Of a DNA stretch of 64,000 nt, positions 42,201 to 48,463 are shown in pieces. Source of the DNA: Actinacidiphila paucisporea (GTDB taxonomy: Bacteria > Actinomycetota > Actinomycetes > Streptomycetales > Streptomycetaceae); assembly GCF_900142575.1 (NCBI RefSeq), contig NZ_FRBI01000020.1, positions 1 to 64,000 of the forward strand, read 5' to 3'. Below the pieces are notes generated by a model. It ran no database searches. It saw only the letters and a list, made by a program, of their open reading frames with translations, and was not told the DNA's origin. Every line of letters begins with the position of its first letter. Position 1 is the stretch's first letter. The position numbers and the translations under genes were made by a program.

Positions 42201-45173
42201 GAGCCCACCCTGGTGCCGGGCGTGTCGATCGCGGCACTCAACGCGCCGGACGCCACGGTGGTCTCCGGCACGCCCGACGCGGTCGACCGGGTCATCGAGG
42301 TGTGGCGCGGGCGCGGCCGGCGGTCGATCAAGCTGCGCAACCGGCATGCCTTCCACTCAGCCGAACTCGACGGCAGGCTCGGCGAGTTCGCCGAGGTGGC
42401 CCGGCAGGTCAGCTACCACCCGCCGACCATCCCGATCCTTTCCAACGTCACCGGCGGACCGGCCGGCGAAGGCGACCTGCGCTCCGCCGACTACTGGATG
42501 CGGCACGCCAGGGGGGCGGTGCGGTTCCTGCCCTGCGTCAACGCCCTCGCCGAGCTGGGCGCCAGGACCTTCGTCGAGATCGGTCCCGGGCGGGCACTGG
42601 CCACGCTGACGGCGCAGAGCATTCCCACTCCGGTGGTCGCGCTGCCGCTGCTGCGCCGCGACCTGCCGGAGATGGCCAGCGTCCTGCCGGCGCTCGGCGA
42701 GCTGTCCTCGCGCGGCCTACCGGTGGACTGGCGGGCCGTCTTCGGCGAGCCGGCCGGGCCCTTCGCGCAGCTGCCGACCTACGCCTTCGACCGGCAGCGC
42801 TACTGGCTGCGGCCGCAGGAGCCGGTCGCCGGGGCGGGGCTGGGATTCGTCGCCGCCGACCACCCGGTGCTGACCGCCCGGATGGAGCTGGCGGACAGCG
42901 GCACGGTGATCTGGTCGGGGGCGGTCTCCCGGAATGCGCCCGGCTGGCTGGCCGACCACGCGGTGGGCGGCGCGGTGCTGGCACCGGGCACGCTCTTCGC
43001 CGAACTGGCGCTGCGGGCCTGCGCCGACCTGCGGGCGACCACCGTCAGGGAACTGGTGGTCCTCGCTCCGCTGGCGCTCCCCGAGCAGGGCAGGTCGACC
43101 CTCCAGGTGGTCGCCCAGCCGACCGGCGAGGTGGTGATCTCCGCCCGCACCGACGAGCCGGGGGCGCCGTGGGTGGTGCATGCCAGGGCTCAGGTGGCCG
43201 CGGCGGACCCCGGAGACCCGCAGAAGCTGGTGGCCTGGCCGCCACCCGGCGCCGAGGCGATCGACCCGGCCGGGGCGTACGAGCGGCTGGCGCGGCAGGG
43301 ATACGACTACGGCCCGGCCTTCCGCGGGCTGCGCGCGCTGTGGCGCGACGGCGACGACGTTTTCGCCGAGATCGCGGCCGAGGTCGACCCGACCGGGTAC
43401 GGACTGCATCCGGCGCTGCTGGACGGGGCCTTGCAGGCATGGCTGGTGGGAACGGGCCGCGGTGGCACGGACGTCCCCTTCGCCTGGGAGGACGTGGTGC
43501 TGCACCGGGCCGGGGCCGGCGGCCTGCGGGTCCGGCTGTCACCGGCGGGCCGGGACGGCGTCTCGGTCGCCGTGTGCGACCAGGCGGGGCGGCCGGTGCT
43601 GACCGCCGGTTCGGTACGCCTGCGGCCGATGGCGGAGTCCGCCGGCCGGCTGCGGGAACTGGCCTGGTCCCCGCTGGCCTCCGCGCCCGCCGCCGCCGTA
43701 CCGGAATCCGACGTCGCGGTGCTGGACGGCTTCTCCACCGGTGCGGACGTGGTCTCCTCGGTGCACGCGGCGACGCGGACGGTGCTGGAGGCGTTGCAGG
43801 CGCCGACGCCACGGCGGCTGGTGATCGTGACCCGTGGCGCGGTCGGGCTGCCGGGCGAGGACGTAGCGGACCTGGCGGGCGCCGCGGTGTGGGGTCTGGT
43901 GCGGTCCGCGCAGGCCGAACAGCCGGGCAGGTTCGTCCTGGTGGACACCGACGGCGAACTCGACCTGCCCGCGGTCCTGGCGGCGGACCAGCCGCACCTG
44001 CTGATCAGGGCCGGGGTGCCCTACACGGCCCAACTGGCCCCGCTGACCGGGTCGCCGACGGGCGTCTCCCCCTTCGGACCGGAAGGGACGGTGCTGGTCA
44101 CCGGCGGCACCAGCGGTCTGGGCGCGCTCTTCGCCCGGCACCTGGTGGTGGAGCACGGCGTACGGCGGCTGGTGCTGGCCAGCAGGCGCGGCCCCGCCGC
44201 GCCGGGGGCGTCCGCACTGCGCGCGGAGCTGACCGGGCTGGGCGCGGAGGTCGAGGTCGTGGCCTGCGACGTGTCCGACCGGGCCGCCGTATCGGGCCTG
44301 GTGACACCGGAGTTGACCGCGGTGGTGCACGCGGCCGGCGTGCTGGACGACGGTGTGCTCGGGTCGCTGACACCGCGGCGGCTGTCCGCGGTGCTCGCGG
44401 CCAAGGCGGACGCCGCGTGGCACCTGCACGAGGCGACACGCGGGTCGGAACTGACCGCCTTCGTGCTCTTCTCGTCGGTGGCCGGCACGCTCGGCTCCGC
44501 CGGGCAGGCCAACTACGCCGCCGCGAACGCCTTCCTGGACGGGCTGGCCGCGCACCGCAGGGCCGCCGGGCTCCCCGCGGTGTCCATCGCCTGGGGCCTG
44601 TGGGCCGGACAGGGCGGCATGACCGAGCACCTGGGCGAGGCGGACCTGGCGCGGCTGCGCGACCGGGGGCTCGCCGCGATCTCCGAGTCCGACGGCCTGG
44701 CGATGTTCGACGCCGCCCTGACCGCGCCGCGCGCGCAGGTGACCGCGGTGACGCTGCGCCCGCCCGCCCCGCCGAACCGCCAGGACGACGCCCTGCGGCT
44801 GCGCCAGGAACTGGCCGGCCTGGACCCGGACGAGCGGCGGCACCGGCTGGGCGACCTGGTGAACCGCAAGCTGGCCGCGGTGCTGGGCCACCCGGACGGC
44901 CAGGCCTTCGACGCGGACCGCAACTTCCGCGACCTGGGCGTCGACTCGCTCACCGCCATCGAACTGCGCAACGCCCTCGCGCCGCTGACCGACACGCCGC
45001 TGCCGGCCACGGCGGTCTTCGACTACCCGACTCCCGCGGCGCTCACCGACCACATACACCGAATCCTCGTCGCGCCGGAGCCGGACGCGCGGCCGAGCCG
45101 GAAGGAGCTGATCGAGACGATGGACACCGAAGAACTGATCGCGGCCGCCCTGGGAGAGGGTGGTCCGCGATGA
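33240..45173 (+). CDS. Modular type I PKS: KSQ-(AT missing)-ACP / KS-AT-DH-KR-ACP / KS-AT-DH-KR-ACP-docking
   Basis: 3977 residues from ATG 33240 (GAGGAG upstream). Loading module: KSQ (about 4-402; Gln151 in VDTGQSSS), a KS-AT linker that runs within about 85 residues into the post-AT linker (about 504-534) with no AT between, then ACP (S592, motif GFGSL). Module 1: KS (C829), AT with GTSQG (S1275) and FASH (1370-1373), methylmalonyl-like; DH (H1574, D1727), KR with LDD (B-type; Y2122), ACP S2275. Module 2: KS (C2495), malonyl AT (GHSFGE S2940; HAFH 3036-3039), DH (H3240, D3395), KR with LDD (Y3759), ACP S3903, C-terminal docking helix. Both extension modules should give alkenes, so an acetate-primed chain would be 4-methylhexa-2,4-dienoyl. 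The missing AT implies loading in trans, probably by the gene at 48464. Confidence 0.96.
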   Translation: MTDGFAIIGMAARLPRANGPAEFWRLLSSGTDAVTDPPPGRPAARRGAFLDDITGFDAAFFGVFPREAAAMDPHQRLILELGWEALEQARLTAARLEGTQTGVFVAAPGEIAPASPPDRYTFTGRQRGMAANRLSYALGLNGPSLTVDTGQSSSLVAVHLAVQSLRGGECDLAIAGGASLMVAPDADSGLAEMGVLSPDARCHVFDSRANGFVRGEGGGLVVLKRLADALADGDPIAAVVAGSAVNNDGRTEGLTTPSAAAQQALIERACREARIDPGAVHYVELHGTGTAVGDPVEAAALGAALGTAPTRTAPLLVGSVKTNIGHLEAAAGIAGLLKAVLSLRNRQVPASLHFAEPNPAIPLTELNLAVNTASRPWPGGPAVAGVSSFGLGGTNCHVVLTEAPPVPASPAPSGPPVVPWVLSAKTPDALRGQARRLLDQAAGADPVDIGYSLAATRTAFPVRAVAFGRDRLELESALRTLIGGDLPAVVGPATEPLSAMAADFVAGAKVDWPAVYAGTGARPVDLPTYAFDRPTGPADRPSAPADRPAAAAPSRDADLIRVVRTEVAAQLGHGDADAVPRERSFKDLGFGSLSAVELAERLSAALGRQVEPTAVFDFPTPLALAAHLAEHVADDPAAGDASAGDRARAVPATRPAADDDAAADPIAIVGIGCRYPGGIASAADLWDVAAGGRDVISAFPTDRGWDLAALYDPDPDRAGTTYVREGGFISDVAGFDAAFFGISPGEALAMDPQQRLLLEVTWEALENAGVEPRSLAGSRTGTFVGMYGWDSSESVEGYRITGGLSGVASGRVAYALGLEGPAVTVDTACSSSLVAMHLACGSLRSGESDLVLAGGASVMATPRVFLEFARQRGLSPDARCKSFAAAADGTAWAEGVGVVVLERLSDARRNGHEVLALVRGSAMNQDGASNGLTAPNGPSQQRVIQAALADAGLSAADVDVVEAHGTGTALGDPIEAQAILATYGQGRPRGRQLLLGSLKSNIGHTQAAAGLAGVIKMVAAMRHGVVPATLHVDTPSPHVDWSSGAVRLATSAQDWPDTGQPRRAGVSSFGISGTNAHVVLEQAPAPSTAPPGEPRWPVVPWVLSARTEEALRGQAQRLLAHAGTYDAADIGRSLATTRSRFEHRAVVVGADSAGLTAGLSAVAAGLPAANVTYGRAEEDPGRTAFVFPGHGIQWLGMAAELLDSAPVFAARMADCARIIDPLVDWSLLETVREGADDSWLARVDIVQPALFAVLVSLAEQWRSLGVRPDAVVGTSQGEVAAACVAGALSLDDACRLIVARARLIAEQLPGAIVSVGAPEGVVAGRLIPGLSIAGVNGPNGTTVAGPADVLAAFIAELRAAEVPVRIVTPFASHSPLVDPLEGGFTDLLSFVRPAAGSVPVYSSVTGAAVAGEDLTAAYWYRNCRQPVAFQQTVEALLADGFTHFVECSPHPALGIHIEQTAELAGRAVTVVGSLRRDEGGPARLLASAAERYVRGGEVAWGPVFGGARQVPLPTYAFDRKRYWLEPKPRTDATALGLTAAEHPLVGAVAELPDTGAVLLTGRLSLATHGWLADHAAAGAVLLPATAFVELALRAGAESGRGDLRELVIHSPLVLPEEGAVDVRVVEDDGEVAIHSRGDGEWVTHARGELAAGEPADPGPLPEWPPAAATAVDLGDAYQRLAERGYAYGPAFRGLRALWRRGDEVFAEVALPEGADPAGFGLHPALLDAALHAALLTVAEQGLALPFAWADVRLLATGATALRVAITPSGQDEMALAAYDDSGRPVLTAGGVVLRRLSREQQAAVSRAAHAAAHRLLEVTWPPLASPRAIPVSVVGWDERDRAAPLPNVVVFRGAFGSDTAGFDAVAETHAATHHMLGVLQDWLADEGSADSVLLIATRGAVQPAGEGAPDPVAAAVWGLVRAAQVEAPGRFVLVDTDGDVDVATVVASGEPQVMIRSGVLRAPRLAPVQDTPGGGFDTSGPALITGGTGGLGSALARHLVTRHGVRKVVLASRQGPDAPGARELVAELTELGAEAQVVRCDVTDRDAVGRLVTPELTTVIHAAGVLDDGVVDALTPARMDTVLRPKADAAWYLHEATARTGAALVLFSSVLAVSGGPGQANYGAANAFLDALAASRHDRGLPSLSIGWGLWDRGAGMAGQLGDADLARLRRRGLTELPVDAGLALFDAALAQHRPHVVAMAVDRAALQVSAGIGELPAVLRDLAPARPQEAPATAVSAGADLLSLTRAAAALLLGRGDGGQIDPDRNFRDLGFDSLLAVELRNRLKTATGMTLPAGVVFDYPTPAALAGYLRDRADGRTGVAQERPAAVADGADPIVVVGMSCRFPGGIDSPEDLWEAVLDGRDAIGDFPTDRGWQVGGLSTRQGGFLADAAAFDAGFFGINPHEAAAMDPQQRLLLEVSWEAVERAGIAPESLAGSRTGVFAGIMAQEYGAGADDAAAGVEGYRLIGSQGSVASGRVAYALGLEGPAVTVDTACSSSLVAVHLAARSLWADECDLALVGAATVIGTPRVFVEFARQGGLGADGRCKSFGAGADGTGWSEGAGMLVLERMSRARERGDRVLAVVRGSAVNQDGASNGLTAPNGPSQQRVIRAALAAAGLSTADVDVLEAHGTGTVLGDPIEAEAVLATYGQGRPADRPLLLGSVKSNLGHTQAAAGVAGMIKMIGALNRGVVPPTLHADPPTPAVDWSSGAVALATEAADWPRTGRPRRAGVSAFGISGTNAHVILEQPPAQPESAAAQRDWPVLPLVLSARTEPALRGQAARLLAHLRADENLDPAAVATALVATRSRLPHRTVVTGTDRGELLDRLAEAAQAGPAEPVTGPVVFLFPGHGSQYARMGATLHAEFPAFATALDEVLAALDANLDRPLAELLFAAKGTPEAAVLQDRTEFTQPALFAIEVALFRLVESFGLRPDYLLGHSFGELAAAHVAGILTLPDAARLITARGRAMGALPPGVMVQIQAGADEIEPTLVPGVSIAALNAPDATVVSGTPDAVDRVIEVWRGRGRRSIKLRNRHAFHSAELDGRLGEFAEVARQVSYHPPTIPILSNVTGGPAGEGDLRSADYWMRHARGAVRFLPCVNALAELGARTFVEIGPGRALATLTAQSIPTPVVALPLLRRDLPEMASVLPALGELSSRGLPVDWRAVFGEPAGPFAQLPTYAFDRQRYWLRPQEPVAGAGLGFVAADHPVLTARMELADSGTVIWSGAVSRNAPGWLADHAVGGAVLAPGTLFAELALRACADLRATTVRELVVLAPLALPEQGRSTLQVVAQPTGEVVISARTDEPGAPWVVHARAQVAAADPGDPQKLVAWPPPGAEAIDPAGAYERLARQGYDYGPAFRGLRALWRDGDDVFAEIAAEVDPTGYGLHPALLDGALQAWLVGTGRGGTDVPFAWEDVVLHRAGAGGLRVRLSPAGRDGVSVAVCDQAGRPVLTAGSVRLRPMAESAGRLRELAWSPLASAPAAAVPESDVAVLDGFSTGADVVSSVHAATRTVLEALQAPTPRRLVIVTRGAVGLPGEDVADLAGAAVWGLVRSAQAEQPGRFVLVDTDGELDLPAVLAADQPHLLIRAGVPYTAQLAPLTGSPTGVSPFGPEGTVLVTGGTSGLGALFARHLVVEHGVRRLVLASRRGPAAPGASALRAELTGLGAEVEVVACDVSDRAAVSGLVTPELTAVVHAAGVLDDGVLGSLTPRRLSAVLAAKADAAWHLHEATRGSELTAFVLFSSVAGTLGSAGQANYAAANAFLDGLAAHRRAAGLPAVSIAWGLWAGQGGMTEHLGEADLARLRDRGLAAISESDGLAMFDAALTAPRAQVTAVTLRPPAPPNRQDDALRLRQELAGLDPDERRHRLGDLVNRKLAAVLGHPDGQAFDADRNFRDLGVDSLTAIELRNALAPLTDTPLPATAVFDYPTPAALTDHIHRILVAPEPDARPSRKELIETMDTEELIAAALGEGGPR

Positions 45174-45430
45174 TCGGCTGGCTTCCGATGGCACAGATAC
45201 CGTCCGGACGGCCGGCGGGTCCAGGCAACCGTACGCAACCCGCGTCCTACCGGCGGGACCAGGCCTTCCTGATCGCCCTGTGGCAGATCCTCGTCTCCAT
45301 GGGCACCCCGTTCGTGCCGCCGCCGGTCGACTTCGACGACGAGCTCGACGACCCGTACGACTCCGAACGCCCCGCCGGCTCCGGCGGCTCCGCCGGCTCC
45401 GGCGGCTCCGGGCGGAGTGACGCGCGATGA
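45170..45430 (+). CDS. Small 86-residue protein coupled between two PKS genes, function unknown
   Basis: Not recognised. It overlaps the large PKS stop and the next PKS start by ATGA on both sides, which is strong evidence that it is translated. It has a short N-terminal segment with Pro/Gly, a conserved-looking middle (QAFLIALWQILVSMGTPFVPPP), an acidic patch (DFDDELDDPYDSE) and a Gly/Ser-rich tail. The middle could be one amphipathic helix; there is no signal peptide. No Ser in carrier-protein context. It may be a scaffold or adaptor for PKS docking, but this is a guess. Confidence 0.75.
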   Translation: MIGWLPMAQIPSGRPAGPGNRTQPASYRRDQAFLIALWQILVSMGTPFVPPPVDFDDELDDPYDSERPAGSGGSAGSGGSGRSDAR

Positions 45431-47493
45431 GCGAGGACACCGAGGCCAGGCTGGTGGAGGCGCTGCGCGAGTCGCTCAAGGAGATCGAGCGGCTGCGCGG
45501 GAGGAGCCGCGGCGGTGACGACCCGGTCGCGATCGTGGGCATCGGCTGCCGCTTCCCCGGGGGCGCCGTCTCGCCGGCCGCACTGTGGGACGTGGTCGCC
45601 GAGGGCCGCGACGTGATCTCGGGCTTTCCCTCCGACCGGGGCTGGGACCTGGACGGCCTCTACGATCCCGATCCGGACCGCCCCGGTACGACGTACGTGC
45701 GCGACGGCGGATTCGTGGCCGGTGCGGCGGACTTCGACGCCGACTTCTTCGGGATCACCCCCGGCGAGGCCGTCGCGATGGACCCGCAGCAGCGCCTGGT
45801 GCTCGAAGTGGCCTGGGAGGCGCTGGAGAACGCGGGCATCGACCCGCACTCCCTCGCCGGCAGCGCGACCGGGGTGTTCGTCGGCCACATGGCGCAGGAG
45901 TACGGGCAGGGCATCGAGGAGGCCGGGGCCGAGGGCTACCGGCTGACCGGCACGGCGGGCAGCCTCGTCTCCGGCCGCCTGTCCTACACGCTGGGCCTGG
46001 AGGGTCCGGCCGTCACCCTCGACACGGCGTGCTCGTCGTCGCTGGTCGCGGTGCACCTGGCGTGCGGTTCGCTGCGGTCCGGCGAGTCCGACCTGGTGCT
46101 GGCCGGCGGCGCGACGGTCATGGCGACGCCCCGGGGCTTCGTGGACATGGCCCGGCAGCACGGTCTCGCGCCGGACGGCCGGTGCAAGTCCTTCGCCGCC
46201 GCGGCGGACGGCACCGGGTGGGCCGAGGGCGTCGGCGTGCTGGTGCTGGAGCGGTTGTCCGACGCGCGTGCGCACGGGCACGAGGTGCTGGCGCTGGTAC
46301 GCGGCAGCGCGGTGAACCAGGACGGCGCCTCCAACGGCCTGACCGCGCCCAACGGCCCGTCCCAGCAGCGGGTGATCCAGGCCGCGCTCGCCGACGCCGG
46401 GCTGTCCGGGAGGGACGTCGACGTGGTGGAGGCGCACGGCACCGGGACGGTGCTGGGCGACCCGATCGAGGCGCAGGCGGTGCTGGCGACGTACGGGCAG
46501 GGCCGGCCCGCGGACCGGCCGGTGTGGCTGGGGTCGCTGAAGTCGAACATCGGCCACACCCAGGCCGCCGCGGGTGTCGCGGGGATGATCAAGATGGTCG
46601 AGGCGATGCGTCGGGGCGTGGTGCCCGTGACCCTGCACGTCGACGCTCCGAGCCCGCACGTCGACTGGTCGTCCGGCCGGGTGGCGCTGGCGACCGGGCC
46701 GCGGAGCTGGCCGGAGACCGGGCGGCCGCGCCGCGCGGCGGTGTCCGCCTTCGGCATCGCCGGGACCAACGCCCACGTCGTCGTCGAGCAGGCGCCGCCG
46801 GCGGCCGGCGTGCCCCGCCGGCCGATGCCCGCGGTGCCGTGGGTGCTCTCGGCGCGGAGCCCGGCCGCGCTGGCAGCACAGGCCGCCCGGCTGCTCGCGC
46901 TGGTCGAGGGGGCGGACGTCGACCCGGCAGACGTCGGGTTCACCCTGCTGTCCCGGGCCCGGTTCGCGCACCGGGCCGTCGTGCTCGGCACGGACCTGGA
47001 CGAACTGCTGGCGGGTTTGCGCACGTTGGCCCGCACGCCCGAGCCGGGGACCGTGATCGGGCGGACCGCGCTGCGCGGCCTGGCCGAGCGGTTCGCGGCC
47101 GGTGGCGCGGTCGACTGGGCGGCCGTCTTCACCGGGTCGGGCGCGCGGCGGGTCGACCTGCCCACGTATCCCTTCGCCCGGCAGCGGTTCTGGCCGGCGC
47201 CGGCGGGGGCCGCGGTGCGAGCGGCGGCCTCCCCCGCTGCCCCGCCCTCCCCCGCCGCCACGGAGCGCGCGGGCGACAGCGTCGCCACGGTACGCATCGC
47301 CGTCGGCGACATCCTCACCGAATACGGCTCCCTCGACCTCGACGACGACATCTTCGCGCACGGACTGAACTCGCTGTCGGCCGTGGAACTGCGGGGCCGG
47401 CTGCAGGCACTGGCCGACGTGCGGATCAGCCTGACGGACATCTTCGACAACCCGACCATCCGCTCGCTGGCCAAGTTCTTGGACGAGCGCTGA
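45427..47493 (+). CDS. AT-less type I PKS mono-module: docking-KS-ACP
   Basis: 688 residues. An N-terminal coiled-coil docking helix (2-30) precedes a full KS (about 34-452; C202 in LDTACSSS, EAHGTGTVLGDP, KSNIGHTQ). The KS-AT linker (VPWVLSARSPAAL, about 470) then leads within some 95 residues to the post-AT linker (VDLPTYPFARQRFW, about 575-590) and an ACP with S649 in GLNSL. There is no AT and no reductive domain, so a beta-ketoacyl thioester is expected once an AT supplies malonate in trans. It has no C-terminal docking domain or TE. The frame is intact and coupled upstream, so it is not a pseudogene. The next gene begins 17 nt on. Confidence 0.94.
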   Translation: MSEDTEARLVEALRESLKEIERLRGRSRGGDDPVAIVGIGCRFPGGAVSPAALWDVVAEGRDVISGFPSDRGWDLDGLYDPDPDRPGTTYVRDGGFVAGAADFDADFFGITPGEAVAMDPQQRLVLEVAWEALENAGIDPHSLAGSATGVFVGHMAQEYGQGIEEAGAEGYRLTGTAGSLVSGRLSYTLGLEGPAVTLDTACSSSLVAVHLACGSLRSGESDLVLAGGATVMATPRGFVDMARQHGLAPDGRCKSFAAAADGTGWAEGVGVLVLERLSDARAHGHEVLALVRGSAVNQDGASNGLTAPNGPSQQRVIQAALADAGLSGRDVDVVEAHGTGTVLGDPIEAQAVLATYGQGRPADRPVWLGSLKSNIGHTQAAAGVAGMIKMVEAMRRGVVPVTLHVDAPSPHVDWSSGRVALATGPRSWPETGRPRRAAVSAFGIAGTNAHVVVEQAPPAAGVPRRPMPAVPWVLSARSPAALAAQAARLLALVEGADVDPADVGFTLLSRARFAHRAVVLGTDLDELLAGLRTLARTPEPGTVIGRTALRGLAERFAAGGAVDWAAVFTGSGARRVDLPTYPFARQRFWPAPAGAAVRAAASPAAPPSPAATERAGDSVATVRIAVGDILTEYGSLDLDDDIFAHGLNSLSAVELRGRLQALADVRISLTDIFDNPTIRSLAKFLDER

Positions 47494-47510
47494 CAGTCCC
47501 GGAGGCTCCG

Positions 47511-48437
47511 ATGCCCATCGATCCCGTTGCCGCTCTCAACTTCGACCAGTTCGTGCCGCCCACGACGGTCAACCGGCGGTCCCCCCGCGAGGTGTTCGTC
47601 ACCGACCACACGCGGACCGGCCCCGACGAGTTCGCGATCGCCGTGCGGGTGGCGCACGACCACCCCCTGTGGTCCGACCAGCGGGCGCCCTGGCACGACC
47701 CGGTGGCCATGACCGAGGCATTCCGGCAGGCCTTCGTGGTGGTCCGGCACGAATACCTCGACGTCCAGCGAGGCACCCCGTCGGCCGTACAGCAGGTGAC
47801 GCTGGACGTGTCGGAGTTGGACGCCTTCCGGGCCGACGGCAGCACGCCGCTGCAAGGCGTCGTCAAGGTCCGTGTCACGCAGACCGACAGCACCTTCGAC
47901 ATCGCGGGCGACTTCCTGGTCGGCGGGGCGCGGGCCATGTCGCTCTCGTTCGGCAGCATCCTCTTCCCCCGCGAGTCCTACCGCGAGATCCGGGACTACC
48001 AGCGGTCCCGGCGCGCGCTGGACGCGGGCAGCGCGCCCGACGCCAAGCCGATCGACCCCGAGCTGGTCGGGCGGCGCGACCGCGGCAACGTGGTGATCGG
48101 GCCCGCCGTGCGGCCCGACCGGTATCCGCTGCTGGTGGACCGGACGCACCCGTCGTTCTTCGACCGCGACTACGACCACATCCCCGCGTCGCTGCTCATC
48201 GAGGCCATGCGGCAGTCCGCGCTGCGCAGCGCGGCGGAGGCGGGCCTGTGCGCGGGTGACGCGGCCCTGACCCGGGCCGAGTTGGACTTCGGCATCTTCG
48301 TGGAGATCGACGTGCCGGCCGAATGCGCGGTGTCGGTGACCGGACGGCCCGGCACGGTGGCCGCGTCGATCGGCATCGACCAGGCCGGCGTCCGCGTCGC
48401 CAGCGGAACGTTGGAACTGACCGAGCTGCACGCGTGA
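47511..48437 (+). CDS. AfsA-family protein (A-factor/butenolide synthase-like double hotdog)
   Basis: 308 residues with two AfsA-type hotdog repeats. The first shows VNRRSPREVFVTDHTRTGPDE and HDPVAMTEAFRQAFVVVRHEYL. The second shows DRTHPSFFDRDYDHIPASLLIEAMRQSAL, the family's best-conserved motif. AfsA joins a beta-ketoacyl-ACP to dihydroxyacetone phosphate on the way to gamma-butyrolactones. Here the gene follows a module that should yield just such a beta-keto thioester and shares its operon (GGAGG ribosome site). It might make a signalling butyrolactone or off-load the polyketide as a butenolide. No ScbR/ArpA-type receptor gene is adjacent. Confidence 0.87.
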   Translation: MPIDPVAALNFDQFVPPTTVNRRSPREVFVTDHTRTGPDEFAIAVRVAHDHPLWSDQRAPWHDPVAMTEAFRQAFVVVRHEYLDVQRGTPSAVQQVTLDVSELDAFRADGSTPLQGVVKVRVTQTDSTFDIAGDFLVGGARAMSLSFGSILFPRESYREIRDYQRSRRALDAGSAPDAKPIDPELVGRRDRGNVVIGPAVRPDRYPLLVDRTHPSFFDRDYDHIPASLLIEAMRQSALRSAAEAGLCAGDAALTRAELDFGIFVEIDVPAECAVSVTGRPGTVAASIGIDQAGVRVASGTLELTELHA

Positions 48438-48463
48438 CCGGACCGGCGAGGAGGGTGGATGCC

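Noticed and set aside
45427..47493. KS-ACP gene as a deletion-derived pseudogene
   Set aside because: The frame is intact, active-site residues are kept, it is coupled at its 5' end, the same clean AT loss occurs in the loading module, and a free AT lies in the operon.
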